Assembly (NCBI GenBank): GCA_020466095.1
Contig: CM035808.1
Span: forward strand, 15,968,785-16,032,784
DNA from: Chlorops oryzae
Taxonomy: Eukaryota; Arthropoda; Insecta; Diptera; Chloropidae
DNA length: 64,000 bases
Direction of reading: 5' to 3'
Position 1 is the first letter of the stretch; every line of letters starts with the position of its first letter. Positions 19,661-30,817 of this stretch are shown here, in pieces. Under the pieces are notes generated by a model that saw only the letters and a program-made list of their open reading frames with translations, was not told the DNA's origin and ran no database searches. A program made the translations under genes and the position numbers.

Positions 19661-22627
19661 TGATGATATTTGTTAGATTTTTAACAGAATTCTTTGATCA
19701 GTTTCATTCATTTGTTTAGATTCCTTTATAGCATCAGAGAATGTTGCAGCAACATGATGGGAGTTGTTTGGTAGTGTTTTTTTTTTTTTTTTTGTATGGA
19801 AGGTTGTAGTTATTGAGCATGTCTTTAAATTCAGATGCAGATACCGTTCATACCTACTCAGTAGAGCTCTAAATTTCAAAGAAATTGATGGATTTTGGCT
19901 CATTAGACAAGACGTCGGCTGTTGGAAGTGTGATGTTTTTATGTTGCCTATTTCTCATCAAGCTTCAATAGGGTAAATTAGATTAGTATGGATCTTGCAC
20001 TAGTTAGAACTGTTCTCCGCAGGTACATATATATTTTTACAAATCATTTTGATCACGATCAAAGCTGAGTAAATTTAAATACGCCGTTTGTGGTCGGATC
20101 TTCTCTGGAACGTTCGAACCAATCAAGTCGGAACTTGGTACATACGCATGTTGGGCCAAAAGGATGATCAAAAGCCGATGATTGCCACGCCCACACATTA
20201 AATAAATTTATATAGAGGAAAGCGCTCATAGTTCGAGAACCACCTTTCATTGTTATTTGGGACACTGGTAGAGGGTCGGGTGAGAAATATCGTACGGTAA
20301 GACATAGAAGCTTCAAATACGAAATTTTGAGAAGATCGGTATATCAAAGTCGGACTTGAACTGCTTTTGCTTTCTTACGTGTTATTACTAAGAGGATCAA
20401 CAATGGATTATCTTCGTGGAGAATTCAACAGGAATGAACTTAATGGCTCGATTGACTCAAGTCAGAGATCCATCTCAATTTTTATGCTTACAAGTTAATG
20501 GCTCCGCATTGACTAGAAACAAATTCGAATTTCAAAAATAAGGCACGGGCGGATTAAGAGAATTTTCCGCCCAAGGCAGTAGAGATTTTGCCACCTCAGA
20601 CAGCAGCCTAATTTTCCATTTTTATGATATTGATGCATTGACGGTATGAATTTCCTGCCCCAAAATGTTTGCCGCTCTAGGCAGCTGCCTATGTTGCCTA
20701 TAAGGCTCATCGACTGAAATAGGGTGAAACCTCTGCAAGTGAATAATTTTTGAAATATATAATTTGAAAAATTTGATTTAAAAAAAAATCATTTTATCCC
20801 TAAAAGACTCTCTGTTATGGAATCGTTTTTCGGGAAAACCGATTTATTTCATATATTATAGAAGCATTTTTGCAAGCTATGGTCTCCCGCAACGACCACT
20901 TTTAGTATGTTCAATCCATCAGATGGACCCTTCACAGGTCGTATCCTATTTTATCAACAATAAGATGTGTACTAAAGCTCATTCGAGTAGGTAGGTAGGT
21001 GGGTATATGAAATCGAATTGAAGTAAATGATTTTCGTGTTCTTATACAGATGAGAAAAGTTTGCGGAGCTCGGGATAGGCCGGGACTTTTAAATAGCAAG
21101 AAGAAGAACAAGCTTACAGATGAGTAAAGCAAAAAACGTTCATAATAAAGTTATTTTTAAAGCCACCATCAAAGTAACTGAACACTCTGACATATTTAAA
21201 TCGCAATGATTAAAATTTCATCAATCAAGAATCAGTCGTTTTAATTTTTCTTTTTGAATTTGTCGAAATTACTTAATTCCTTTGAAATTCTTTTGTTCCG
21301 GCAAACAAATAGAAATCAATTATTAAAAGACAAAGTGCTTTTGTTTTTTCAACAATTACGTCATTTCTAGCTCAAAGTTAGTCATCATCGCCTTGGGGAG
21401 GTAACTTTTTCGACGATTAAAAACCTCTGCACCTGCAAAAGCTTGCAAGATTGCAAGGAGCTTTAAATGAAGAAAAAAGAATTATTAAATTAAATATTTA
21501 TTTTACTATTATTTTATATACTTATTATTAAATAATTATTTAAAAAAATTAAAAAAAATAATTAAAAAAAATGAAATAATTGCGGAGCAATTCCAGAAGA
21601 TTGGCGAGCTCTGATTTTGCGCTCTTATGACCTATCTTCATTTTATCTAAAGCGAAAATTTATATGTAAACTCTTTAATTTGGCGCTCTTTAAAGACCAT
21701 ACTCATTAATAAATTATAACAATGAAAGCAAAACTCCTCGCTATTTCTGTAACAGAAGTGTCTAAAGAGTTAAAAAAAAAATTTCTTAATGATAGACCCG
21801 ATATCATGCTAAGAATGGATCGACGGCAGGCATGATTAATGGCTTCACTTTATTTTGCGTTCGAATTTCATCTATAATTAATTTGAAAAATAAAGTAACG
21901 AATATTTCGGGCGCGTCTCCAACACTGGAAGTTGTCATGAGAAGCATTTTATTGGCGATACTTCTTAAATGTAGGAAATCAACAAATGTAGGTACCCAAA
22001 TATTTGTGTTTGCTGTACAGAAACATGCTTCTCAAGCACATGAAGATACAAGTTCGTTTAGTCGGTTCGATTGTAAACACAGTAAACTGTGCTTTCAACT
22101 GTTCAGATACGACTAGACCATATGAGAGAATTAATTTGCATATAAAATGATTAATAGCGCGATTAATTGCTCAAAAAAAAAGAAGAAAAAATCGATTAGA
22201 ATATTTGCTGGTTCTGGTGTTAAATAGTTTTATGGATTTCGTGTATTTATTTAACTGCTTTCTCGAGTCATCATGAAGTTCCGACGTCGTACTTCTTCTG
22301 CTTCTGCGATGGAATGTGCAAACAAATGGTTAAGAATATGAATAAAATGATTGAGTGAGAATTGGCAAAGTGTTGAATTGATACATGAGGCGTTTGTTAT
22401 TAATATAAATTAATAATTGGAAGAATTTTCAACTAGTTTTATACCCTCGTTCGCGTTATTAATAGAACCAAATAGTTCAAGGCTTTTGGGGGTTTTTTTT
22501 TTGAATAATAATAACTGAAACTGAAAACTTGATGGGAAGAAATAATCGATTCGAATTAATGTTATTGTTTGTTTAAATTAGTTAACCCGTTCAAAGTTTC
22601 ATTATTTTGTATTGTAAGCTTATTTTC
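19661..22627. other. Intergenic region, no gene seen
   Basis: AT-rich sequence upstream of CAP gene 2. A patch at about 20090-20340 with phrases such as GCCACGCCCACAC and TCGGTATATCAAAGTCGGAC looks like a decayed dispersed repeat. Only short chance reading frames occur. A MITE lies at 20544-20716. Confidence 0.4.
20544..20716. mobile_element. Probable hAT-like MITE
   Basis: The 173-bp segment starts CACGGGCGGATTAAG and ends TCATCGACTG. It contains CCGCCCAAGGCAG near the left and GCCGCTCTAGGCAG near the right, words common in hAT MITEs. Flanks AAATAAGG (20536-20543) and AAATAGGG (20717-20724) agree at 7 of 8 positions. The terminal inverted repeats are weak, so the limits are less certain than for the other hAT elements here. 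Confidence 0.5.
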
Positions 22628-23268
22628 CAGGGACCGTAACGGTTATGATTTTTATTATAAAAATCACGAAATAACGGTTATAAAAGTGCTTGTTTTTTTT
22701 TATAACCGTTATTCCTTGAGTTTACGTTTTCAATCAATTTGATTAAAATTTGATTTGATTAAAATTTTTTCGATCAAAAAATAATCGTTTTTCTGTGATC
22801 GTTTTTTTTCGAGCAAGAATATCAGTCAAAACCAATTTTCTCGAAAAGTACTTGTCCAATTTTACACTTTGAAACAATTTATTCTGCATTGGCTTGTCCT
22901 AGATTTAAATAAATTGGCCTTTCTTGAGTAGGCGTTGAAGAAGTCGTAGTTAAATTGGAGAAGTGCTTTTCGAGAAATTTGGTTTTGACTGATATTCTTG
23001 CTCGAAAAAAACGATCACAGAAAAACGATTAGTTTTTGCTCGAAAAAATTTTAATCAAATCAATTTTTGACTGAAAAATTAAACCTGAAAAATAATGATT
23101 ATTATTTGACTTTTATAGGAAAAAGTTAAAAAATAAAAATCATTGTGGATTCCGGAAGAAAAAGTCATGCGGATTCTAGGGATGTCATTCATTATTTGCT
23201 CCGACCATTAGTTCCATCCGATCTTTTTCTTCAACAATTTTGTTGATAACCGTTATTTACAGTCCCTG
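22628..23268. mobile_element. hAT-like foldback MITE with CAGGGACCGTAACGGTTA ends
   Basis: The 641-bp element is flanked by a perfect 8-bp duplication TTATTTTC (22620-22627 and 23269-23276). Its ends CAGGGACCGTAACGG / CAGGGACTGTAAATAACGG are inverted. Internally, long inverted segments (22740-22870 against 22960-23070) mirror each other, with TCGAAAAA, CTGTGATCG and GACTGATATTCTTGCTCGA blocks. No transposase is present. Confidence 0.85.
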
Positions 23269-23473
23269 TTATTTTCCGATTGATTTATGTTGTGTACTTC
23301 GCATATGCCTTGTTCAAAAGAGTCACAATTCAAGCTTTCGAAGTTTTTTTATGTAATTTTCTTTTAATTCATGAGATCTCCATGCGATGGAATTCTCATA
23401 TAAATAAAGAAAAGTTTGAAAAAGTAATGAATATGTTTTAAGATGTGTCTCTTTTGAAGAGGGTTTGCGTATA

Positions 23474-23635
23474 CACTGCACTTTCTCCTTGCGGACAGTC
23501 CTCTAAGCGGACACTTTTTGCAAATACTCCAGTATTCCTGTTTCTCGAAAAGTTTCCTCTTAAGGGGACACCTATGTATGTAAAGCGGACATATTTTTCG
23601 GCCCCAAAGGTGTCCGCTTAAGAGAGATAACACTG
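23474..23635. mobile_element. pogo/mariner-type MITE
   Basis: The 162-bp element lies between TA dinucleotides. Its ends CACTGCACTTTCTCCTTGCG and (inverted) CAGTGTTATCTCTCTTAAGC lead into AGCGGACAC blocks repeated four times. CAGTG-nn-TCTC-nn-GCGGACAC is characteristic of pogo/Tigger-like Tc1-mariner elements. No coding capacity. Confidence 0.65.
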
Positions 23636-24488
23636 TACTCACAAAGAATATTAATCGATATTGATGTTCCATTGAAGTAAATAGGATTTTATATTGGCTA
23701 CACGATTAATAGAAATTAAGGAAATTTTGGTAAAATTGGTTTTTGAGAACATGTCTGAGGGGAAACGGAACAAATTTTCAAGTAAAAAAGCTCGAGGCAA
23801 GGCACTGAATCTCTCCTCGTAAAACGAATGATTCTTCTTTTTTTTTTTTCTTTAACATATAAAAGTGGAAGGGAATATAAATATTTGGCTTGAGCAGGCG
23901 TCTTTCTCAAGAGAATTTCTTGCGAATAACTCATTTTCCATTTAAAACAACCTGAGCCGCTGCTCCTTGCTTTGTTAACGTGTTACTGTGTGAGTGCGTG
24001 CGAGTGTTTAGGTATTAATGTGTAACAACCCAGTAGGACCAAAAGCAATGATAAAGAGCAAATGAGCATATTTATCAAGGATGAAAGTGCTTTTCTCTCC
24101 TGCTCAAACCTTCTGACCTTAACATTAACATGGCATTGGAGATAAGCGCTTTATTTCAGCACGTTGGCACTTGGCGCTTGTGAAGCGCTTAGCATTGATC
24201 GAAAATAACCCAGTTGGAAGAAAAATTGAAGCGATTACAAAGCCCACGAAACACGATTATTACATAAACGAATGAATGTGGACGAAAAAAAACAATGAGG
24301 GTATTTCCTTAAAAGTGAAAAGATTGAGAAGGTGGAAAAGTGTAAAATTTTTTATGCAAAACTTCGTTCATTAATTTCTAAGTCCTCTTGACTTACGATT
24401 TTTCTAGGTTTTCGAGGCAAATACACGTTTAAGGGAAAGACCTTTTTATATTTTGAAAATTTTATATTAATTTCGCAATATTGGTTCT

Positions 24489-24570
24489 CCCTCTGTGGGA
24501 TTTGAACCCTCGGGGAACTCTCTTTTTCTGGTCATGTGCTCAGCCATCGACACCGTGTTTGCCAAATTGA
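24489..24570 (-). mobile_element. tRNA-like sequence, second SINE-type family
   Basis: On the minus strand this reads as a tRNA-like unit with A-box region TCGATGGCTGAGCACATG and a perfect B box GGTTCAAATCC inside GGGTTCAAATCCC. The long variable-arm-like insert recalls tRNA-Ser or tRNA-Leu, but no acceptor stem closes, so it is not a working tRNA. A second copy lies at 44768-44850. Confidence 0.6.
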
Positions 24571-26647
24571 AAGTTAGGCAATTTATTACGTTTATAACTT
24601 GAAGGTCAAATAAAATTTTAAATTGAAAAAAAAAAACTTATTTTCTTTTGTGTGTTATGTATCATGAAAAGATCCTTTGCGATTCATATTCCTTTTAAAA
24701 GGACATTTTTAGAAGCACGTTTATAAAAAGAAATGCGCATTTGCTATGCTTTTACACCTAGCGCTTTAAAAAGTCCGACTGGGAAGAAACAACCTCAATG
24801 GATTAGTAAAACTGCCAAGTCCGATTCTCCAAGGAGTTTCCGATATTGAGTGAGATGTTTATTTTAAATGCAATTTATTTGTTTTGCCGTTTCTGATTGA
24901 TTTTATCCTGAATGAACCGATTATGCGTTCAATAGAGTTAGCTAAATGAAATGAATTGTAGGATATAGGTTATCTTCTGAATCATCATATATTGCGAACT
25001 TTCTTCAATGCATCCTACAAAATAATATATGGCACTCTTTGGTCGGTTGGTTAAGATAAATCTAAGCAGTTTCATCGTTTCAAATGGATGTTAGACTCTT
25101 CGCCCGTCTATTCTCATTCACAATTCTTCTATAGAATAGCGAAAGAAGGTTGACCTTGGCCTTATAAGGCTGTTATGGCTAAATGCTTGCCATGAGTCAA
25201 TATACTTAATTTGTTGGCTCTTAAATAAATTCAGCTGCATTCAAGTAAATCATTTTAATTGCTTAATTTCCAATCTTAGCAAGATTCTTGTTGAGATACT
25301 TAGTTCATTTTCTTTTCAAGTGTCCAAGTAAATAAATGGCAATTAAACGCGATTGACACTGACTTCTGACTGTCATTTGCACGATTTCTTCATTATCGTA
25401 AGCAAGTTTATTAATTTAATTATTTATGCAAAAATCATATAGGATTTTAAGTTAAGCTTCCGACTTCTTGGCTCAACAAATCGTTGTAAACAACGCCCAT
25501 AACTTTGCAAATCAAAGGAAATACGATATTCCCGATTGAAAGAGATGAGCTTACCTACATGCAAATGATGAAAGAATTATGTTCCGACTGAGCACTATAA
25601 TTAAATTGGAATGCTAATTACATACTTAAGCTTATGAATTGCTTTTTTATTTTTGTTGTGGGTACAAAGCTTTTCGAAAATACATAATAAAAATAATCTC
25701 AAAGCGAAACTGAAGCTTTCTTAGAGAATAATAAACAGCGGCCGGTGGGTGGACGATGGGTAGTTTCAGCTCTCTAATCTCAGCTTGTGTGCTTTCGATT
25801 GCATTTGCACTTTTGTCCGACACCTTTCAATTTTGCAGCTAATTAAATTTATACCGAAAAATTTTCTAATTAAAAGTTGCAAATAGAATTGGAATACATA
25901 TACGAAAGCAGGTTTGAGGTAAATTGGATTGCACCGCATACGGACACGCCAACATTCATCCGATTCAAAAGATGAAGTTTCTCTAATTTTTTTTTTCAGG
26001 TTCTTCAAAGAGGATGAAAACCACAACAGAAGCCACACAAAAATCCATTCAATTAAATTAGTTTTGTTTGGGGGATATGTTTTTTTTTTGCAAAATTTAA
26101 ATTGGAAAAAAAAAACAAATTCATAAAATGAATATAATTGGAATATCCACAATGATTTTGGTCCTTTAGACAAGGGTTAAAGAATCGCAAGAAGGTGGAA
26201 GTACGAAGGCAAATTTATTAGGACCAAACGAATTCAACGAAGCAATTTTATTATTTTCGAATTTTTTTGAATTTTTTTTTTTACACGTGCAAAATCTTCT
26301 CAGACTTACATAGGTGAAATAATTGGGAAAACTAAAAATTGTTTGTTTTTATAATACTTTTTTCTTTAAAAGAAAATTAAACCATAATTTAGGTACTTGT
26401 ATTATTTTTTGTTTTAAAAACACGGTAATTCTCTTTTCACATACGCGTTTAATTGAGTAGAGACCCGGTTTTCAATAAAGCTAATGTGCGTATCTGTCCC
26501 TGTTTTAAAAAAGAGTCAATTTTTTCAGTTTAAAATGTTATCCCTTGAAATTTGACGAACTCCTATTTTCCCTCAAAAATCCCGTATGTTCATAAGCATT
26601 TTAATGGATGTTTTTCAAAACTTATACTGTTTAAACTTTATGCAGGA
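24571..26647. other. Intergenic region, no gene seen
   Basis: AT-rich non-coding sequence with homopolymer runs. A 135-codon open frame on the minus strand at 25766-26173 is poly-Phe/Lys rich with no domain pattern. Nothing else stands out. Confidence 0.4.
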
Positions 26648-27714
26648 TACACAAAATCCAATCCATTGTACAATAGGTTGGATCGGCGGTTGTAATTGAA
26701 TTCAACTCATACATTCCAATGCATTGTACAACGTCCAATCCAACTTCACTTTATTTTATGTAGTTGTCCTTATTTGCAATTATTTCCTTGGTAGAAATAA
26801 AACTGAGTGAAGTTGTTACAACAACGCTACAAACATTCCAACATGTTCGACGACCATGGGTTCTAACCGCAAGAAATCAAAACTTTTTGATTTTCGTCCA
26901 ACCGTGGTATCAACCGAAAATCGGTCGTCCAACATTGCCTCAAACGATCCAACCTATCGTCCAATCTGGCCTGATTGTACAGTGGATTGGACTGTCTGTA
27001 TCCTACATATGAAGCACTCTCTGTTTGACAGAGCATCTACATCGCAATAGGAGGAAAGGAACAAATTCTTGACTGCCAGTAACTCTTCATAAGGATCCCG
27101 CCGGCTTTCATTGGAAGTTGTAGATCACTGCATAACCTAGTATATGTGCAAAAGTATGGAAACAAAACTCAGATGTCTTTATAAATCTGTACCCAGACTA
27201 TAAACAAAAACTCACGACTCCAAATCAGACCTATGAAGCTAAAATCTATTTTCACTAAAATGGCGAAGATGTGGGCTAGGTGTTTCCGTGTCAGCTTATA
27301 TAATCCTCTTATTAGTTTGATTCTATTGCTCAACCAGGCCAGATTGGATGATAGGTTGGATCGTTTGTGGCAATGTTGGACGACCGATTTTCGGTTGGAC
27401 AAAAATCAAAATGTTTTGATTTCTTTCAGTTGCAACCCATGGTCGTCGAACATGATGGAACGTTTGTAGCGTTGTTGTAACAACTTCTTATAGTTTATTT
27501 ATTGCTAACGCAGATTGGATATCAGTTGATCGCAATGATTACAATTTTCGGTTACAATAATCAAAGAAATTATTTCTCAGTTGAACCCAGTCGTCGAATG
27601 ATGAACGTTTGAGCGTTGTACAACTTTTTTTATTACAATGCATGGGAACGTATGATTTGAATTCAATCACTATCGCCCATCCAACGCATTTTACATTGGA
27701 TTGGCTTGTGTGAA
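26648..27714. mobile_element. Long foldback element with CCAATCC-type ends
   Basis: The outer ends mirror each other: ACACAAAATCCAATCCATTG on the left and the inverse of CATTGGATTGGCTTGTGT on the right, with mirrored AATTGAATTCAACTCATAC inside. Inner arms (about 26810-26995 and 27335-27490) are inverted copies carrying CGACCATGGGTT, CCGAAAATCGGTCGTCC and TTGTTACAACAACG blocks. The right side holds an extra degraded direct copy of the inner arm at 27506-27640. No transposase or clear target duplication is visible, so the superfamily is unknown. Confidence 0.65.
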
Positions 27715-29015
27715 TCCAATATGCTCGTTTTTCATCATTAAGGAGACACCTCGTCGGAATGATTATACAAAGTATTGAAAAGCTATCGAAGAAAAGAATA
27801 CGGGCCGCTACTTCTTCTCGCCATATGCTGCATCTTAAGCAAGCGCAAGCCTGTCTGAGTCAGTACAGAGCTTATCTTAAAAGAATGGGCGTGTCAATAT
27901 TGACGCTAAGATTGTAATTTCTTCACACGTGCGTTTCCTGTGAATATTGCACGTTCGAAAACGCTTTGCCCACGTTCCATTGCAAGGACACTGTTCGGTA
28001 AAAAGAAAATTTGTCTAAGTCGAGCATGTGCGACGTGCAAACAATTCCTAAGACAAAATAATTGTCCTGAAAAAGCCAACCATCGATTCGAACGTGCATG
28101 ACCATGAAATGCAAAGGATAGACAATTGGCATTCCGTATCTTAAGAACGTTTTCCCCTTTGGACAAAAGCTGGTTTTCCATGCGATATTCCGTTGCATTG
28201 AATTTTAAATTTTGTCGTGTATTTAAGAAAATTTTTAAATGAAATTTCAATATTTTCACTTAATTTCATGCATGCATGCGACTCGAATTTGTTTACAATG
28301 GAAGCGGGTGCTATCAATCAGCATGTTATATGCTCAAAAGAAATGTTTGCACACAATAACCTCAAACTAACCGCATTGCCTTATCCAGCATATTTAGCAA
28401 AACAAGACGCCTGAGCACATACAACTCAAGCTGTTGCTGGTATCGTGACTTGAAGGCGAAATGAATCTCTTTGGATTCTCGGATTTCTCACAGTAGTTTA
28501 TTAATATTTGAGACTTAAGTTAAGCTTTGTAAATGAATTGCTTTAAAGAGTTTTGCAAAAGACAAATATCATAGAAATCCGGCACTGCCAGAGTATATGT
28601 ATGTATGCATGTTATCAATGTAAATAGGAATTCACTCCACCTCAAACCTCCAGTCAGTCATGTTTTTAATTAAGAAGTTTGAGGGGTTAGGGCTTGTCAG
28701 AAACATGAAAAAGTTATATTTTTAAAATATTTTTTTTTTGGTTTCAGTAAATTATTTCATTTTCCGAAAGCAAAAATAGAGCATCCTTACATAATTTTTC
28801 GACTTGACTTCACTAAAATTTGAAAAAAAAAACTATTTGCAAAAGTTATGGCTGTTTGCGTTGACCCAGCTACAAAAAGGAAAGCCTTGTGGTGACTATC
28901 ACAAATTTTTGGAGATTAATCTAAAATCAATAGAAGAAAAAATATATTTATTAATAGATAATCTAATCTAATGGTGGCCTCTGTAAGTGCGGGAAAATTG
29001 AATAGTCAATTGAAG
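27715..29015. other. Intergenic region, no gene seen
   Basis: AT-rich sequence. Overlapping short frames at 27906-28259 lack domain signatures. I see no repeat with definable ends. Confidence 0.4.
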
Positions 29016-29020
29016 CGGAG

Positions 29021-30291
29021 CACAGTGGGGCATCGGTGGAAAAAATAGGATTTTTCAACTTTTGAATTTCAAAATTTTAATGATTCACTTTTGTAACAAA
29101 TGCTTGGATATGAGGAATTCGACATTCATTTTTATGAAAATTGCATTTTTTTATTAAAAAAAAAACTAACCAAAGTCAAGGGAATGTTATTCAATAAATT
29201 TCGGATTAAAATTGTAGTCCAAATAGAGAAAATTTTTTATGTGAAAATCCAAAGATATGGCCTTTGTTTTATTTTTTGGTGGAAATATAGCAATTACTCT
29301 TTCATATACAAAAAAAATTATTAAAATTGGAAAAGTAGAATAGTTATTATCAGGGCTCGGATTTTGTTGCATTTATAAATTTAAAGCATACTTTGTGGAT
29401 TAAAAATTTTGTTCAACGCACATAAAGTTAAGATTCAAATAGATTTTTAACTTCAATATGAATGTTTTTGAAGTTAGAAAAGCGGTTTAAAGTTCAACTT
29501 CGCTAAACGTATGCGCAAAATGTTGGTAAGAAAAATTTTTGCCACATAAAGTATGCTTTAAATTTATAAATGCACAAAATCCGAGCCCTGGTTATTATAA
29601 TTTGCTAGATATTAGAGTAAAAAAAAACAACTTCTCATTTTTTGTTGGAAAAAAACTTTATGTGCTTTGCCTTGCTTAGCCCTCTTACTATATAAAAATG
29701 AAAGGTACGAGTCTCTACTTTCAATTTAAACACCAAAATTCACTTTCTAATACCATTTTCTGTAAGTAACATCAATTTGAATTTCAAAAGTCACAGCAAT
29801 ATTTCATACAAATGCTCAATAAAACAAAAAATGGGGCATACTTTTAGGTCTTACGTAATTAAAACATCGAACGATTTATAAATGGCTGTTGAGGGTATTA
29901 TCTTCTTTTGAATGGAGACAACCAATGTTAAAGCTTTGGGAAAAAATTAAAACTCTTTAATTTATGTGAAAATTCCATATAATGCTAGATAGGAAATAAA
30001 AACATGTAAAATCTGAAAATTTCGATGGGCGTTAACCCAAAGTAGGCATGGCAGCCGCAATATTTTTAGCTTTTTTTTGAGGAGAACTCAATTAAGAAGT
30101 GTCCCGAATTTCAAGTCCCTAGGTCCGGAAACAATAGTTTTGACTTGTGCACTTATATGGGAGGTGGGCGTGGCAGTGGGCGGATTTCCAAGATTTTTTT
30201 CAAAATATCTTAATTAAGCCCACAGAAGTCAATGCTCTACGACCACTCCTTCTCAATTTTTCCAAAAAATATATGGAGCGGCCCCACTGTG
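29021..30291. mobile_element. Transib-like non-autonomous element
   Basis: The 1,271-bp element starts CACAGTGGGGC and ends with the exact inverse GCCCCACTGTG. A 5-bp GC-rich duplication CGGAG flanks it (29016-29020 and 30292-30296). A CACAGTG start with a 5-bp GC-rich duplication is the signature of the Transib superfamily, the relatives of RAG1. AT-rich blocks follow the heptamer at both ends. There is no transposase reading frame. A CAGGGCTCGG-family hAT MITE (29351-29590) is nested inside. Superfamily is inferred from termini and duplication only. Confidence 0.6.
29351..29590. mobile_element. hAT-like MITE, CAGGGCTCGG family, copy 2
   Basis: The 240-bp element has ends CAGGGCTCGGATTTTGTTG / CAGGGCTCGGATTTTGTGC and a perfect 8-bp duplication GTTATTAT (29343-29350 and 29591-29598). 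It is the best-preserved member of the family here and is nested in the Transib-like element, so it is the younger insertion. Confidence 0.88.
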
Positions 30292-30419
30292 CGGAGTCGT
30301 GAATAACGTTTTAAGTGACAAATTTTTAAACCATTTTGTGGACTTTCACATATTTTGGCACCCTGCAAAGCGGATTTCAAGCAGTTGACTGGACACGGAT
30401 ATTATAGTGCGGTTAAAAA

Positions 30420-30817
30420 GGGTGGAGTTTCCTCTAAATTTACCAAAAAAAGCATTTCCAAAGAAATACATGGTTTGGTAGGCCATTTGCAAATGTGGCC
30501 ATCGAAGTAAAGAATTTGTGACGGATCGCACAACCAATACCGAAATTTACATCAGAGAGTGTCTCGGGCGACGTTTGCTGCATTTTATAAGTCAGCACCA
30601 AGGTTCAATACTATTTTGGCCGGACCTAGCAACATTTGACTACGCCCATAGAGCAAATCCTCCGAATTGCCCCGAACTTCGTCCAATCCAAAGATATTGG
30701 GATTTAATAAAACAAAATCTTCAGAATACCAAAAAAGTGAGAAAAACATCGAAATATTTCGACATGAATGGAGTCGGGCATACATTTTCGCTCATTGTTA
30801 GTTCTCGAATAACATGA
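30420..30817 (+). pseudogene. Mariner-type transposase fragment, inactive
   Basis: One frame reads KKAFPKKYMVW, a TAG at 30479-30481, then AICKCGHRSKEF, VTDRTTNTEIYIRECLGRRL, LFWPDLATFDYA and NPPNCPELRPIQRYW. These are the C-terminal catalytic motifs of an IS630-Tc1-mariner transposase. It is dead: an in-frame stop, loss of the segment normally lying between the LATxxYA and ANPPNCPEL motifs, and Gln in RPIQRYW where the third catalytic acid (RPIE) is expected. The N-terminal DNA-binding part is absent, and I could not find inverted ends. Confidence 0.85.
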
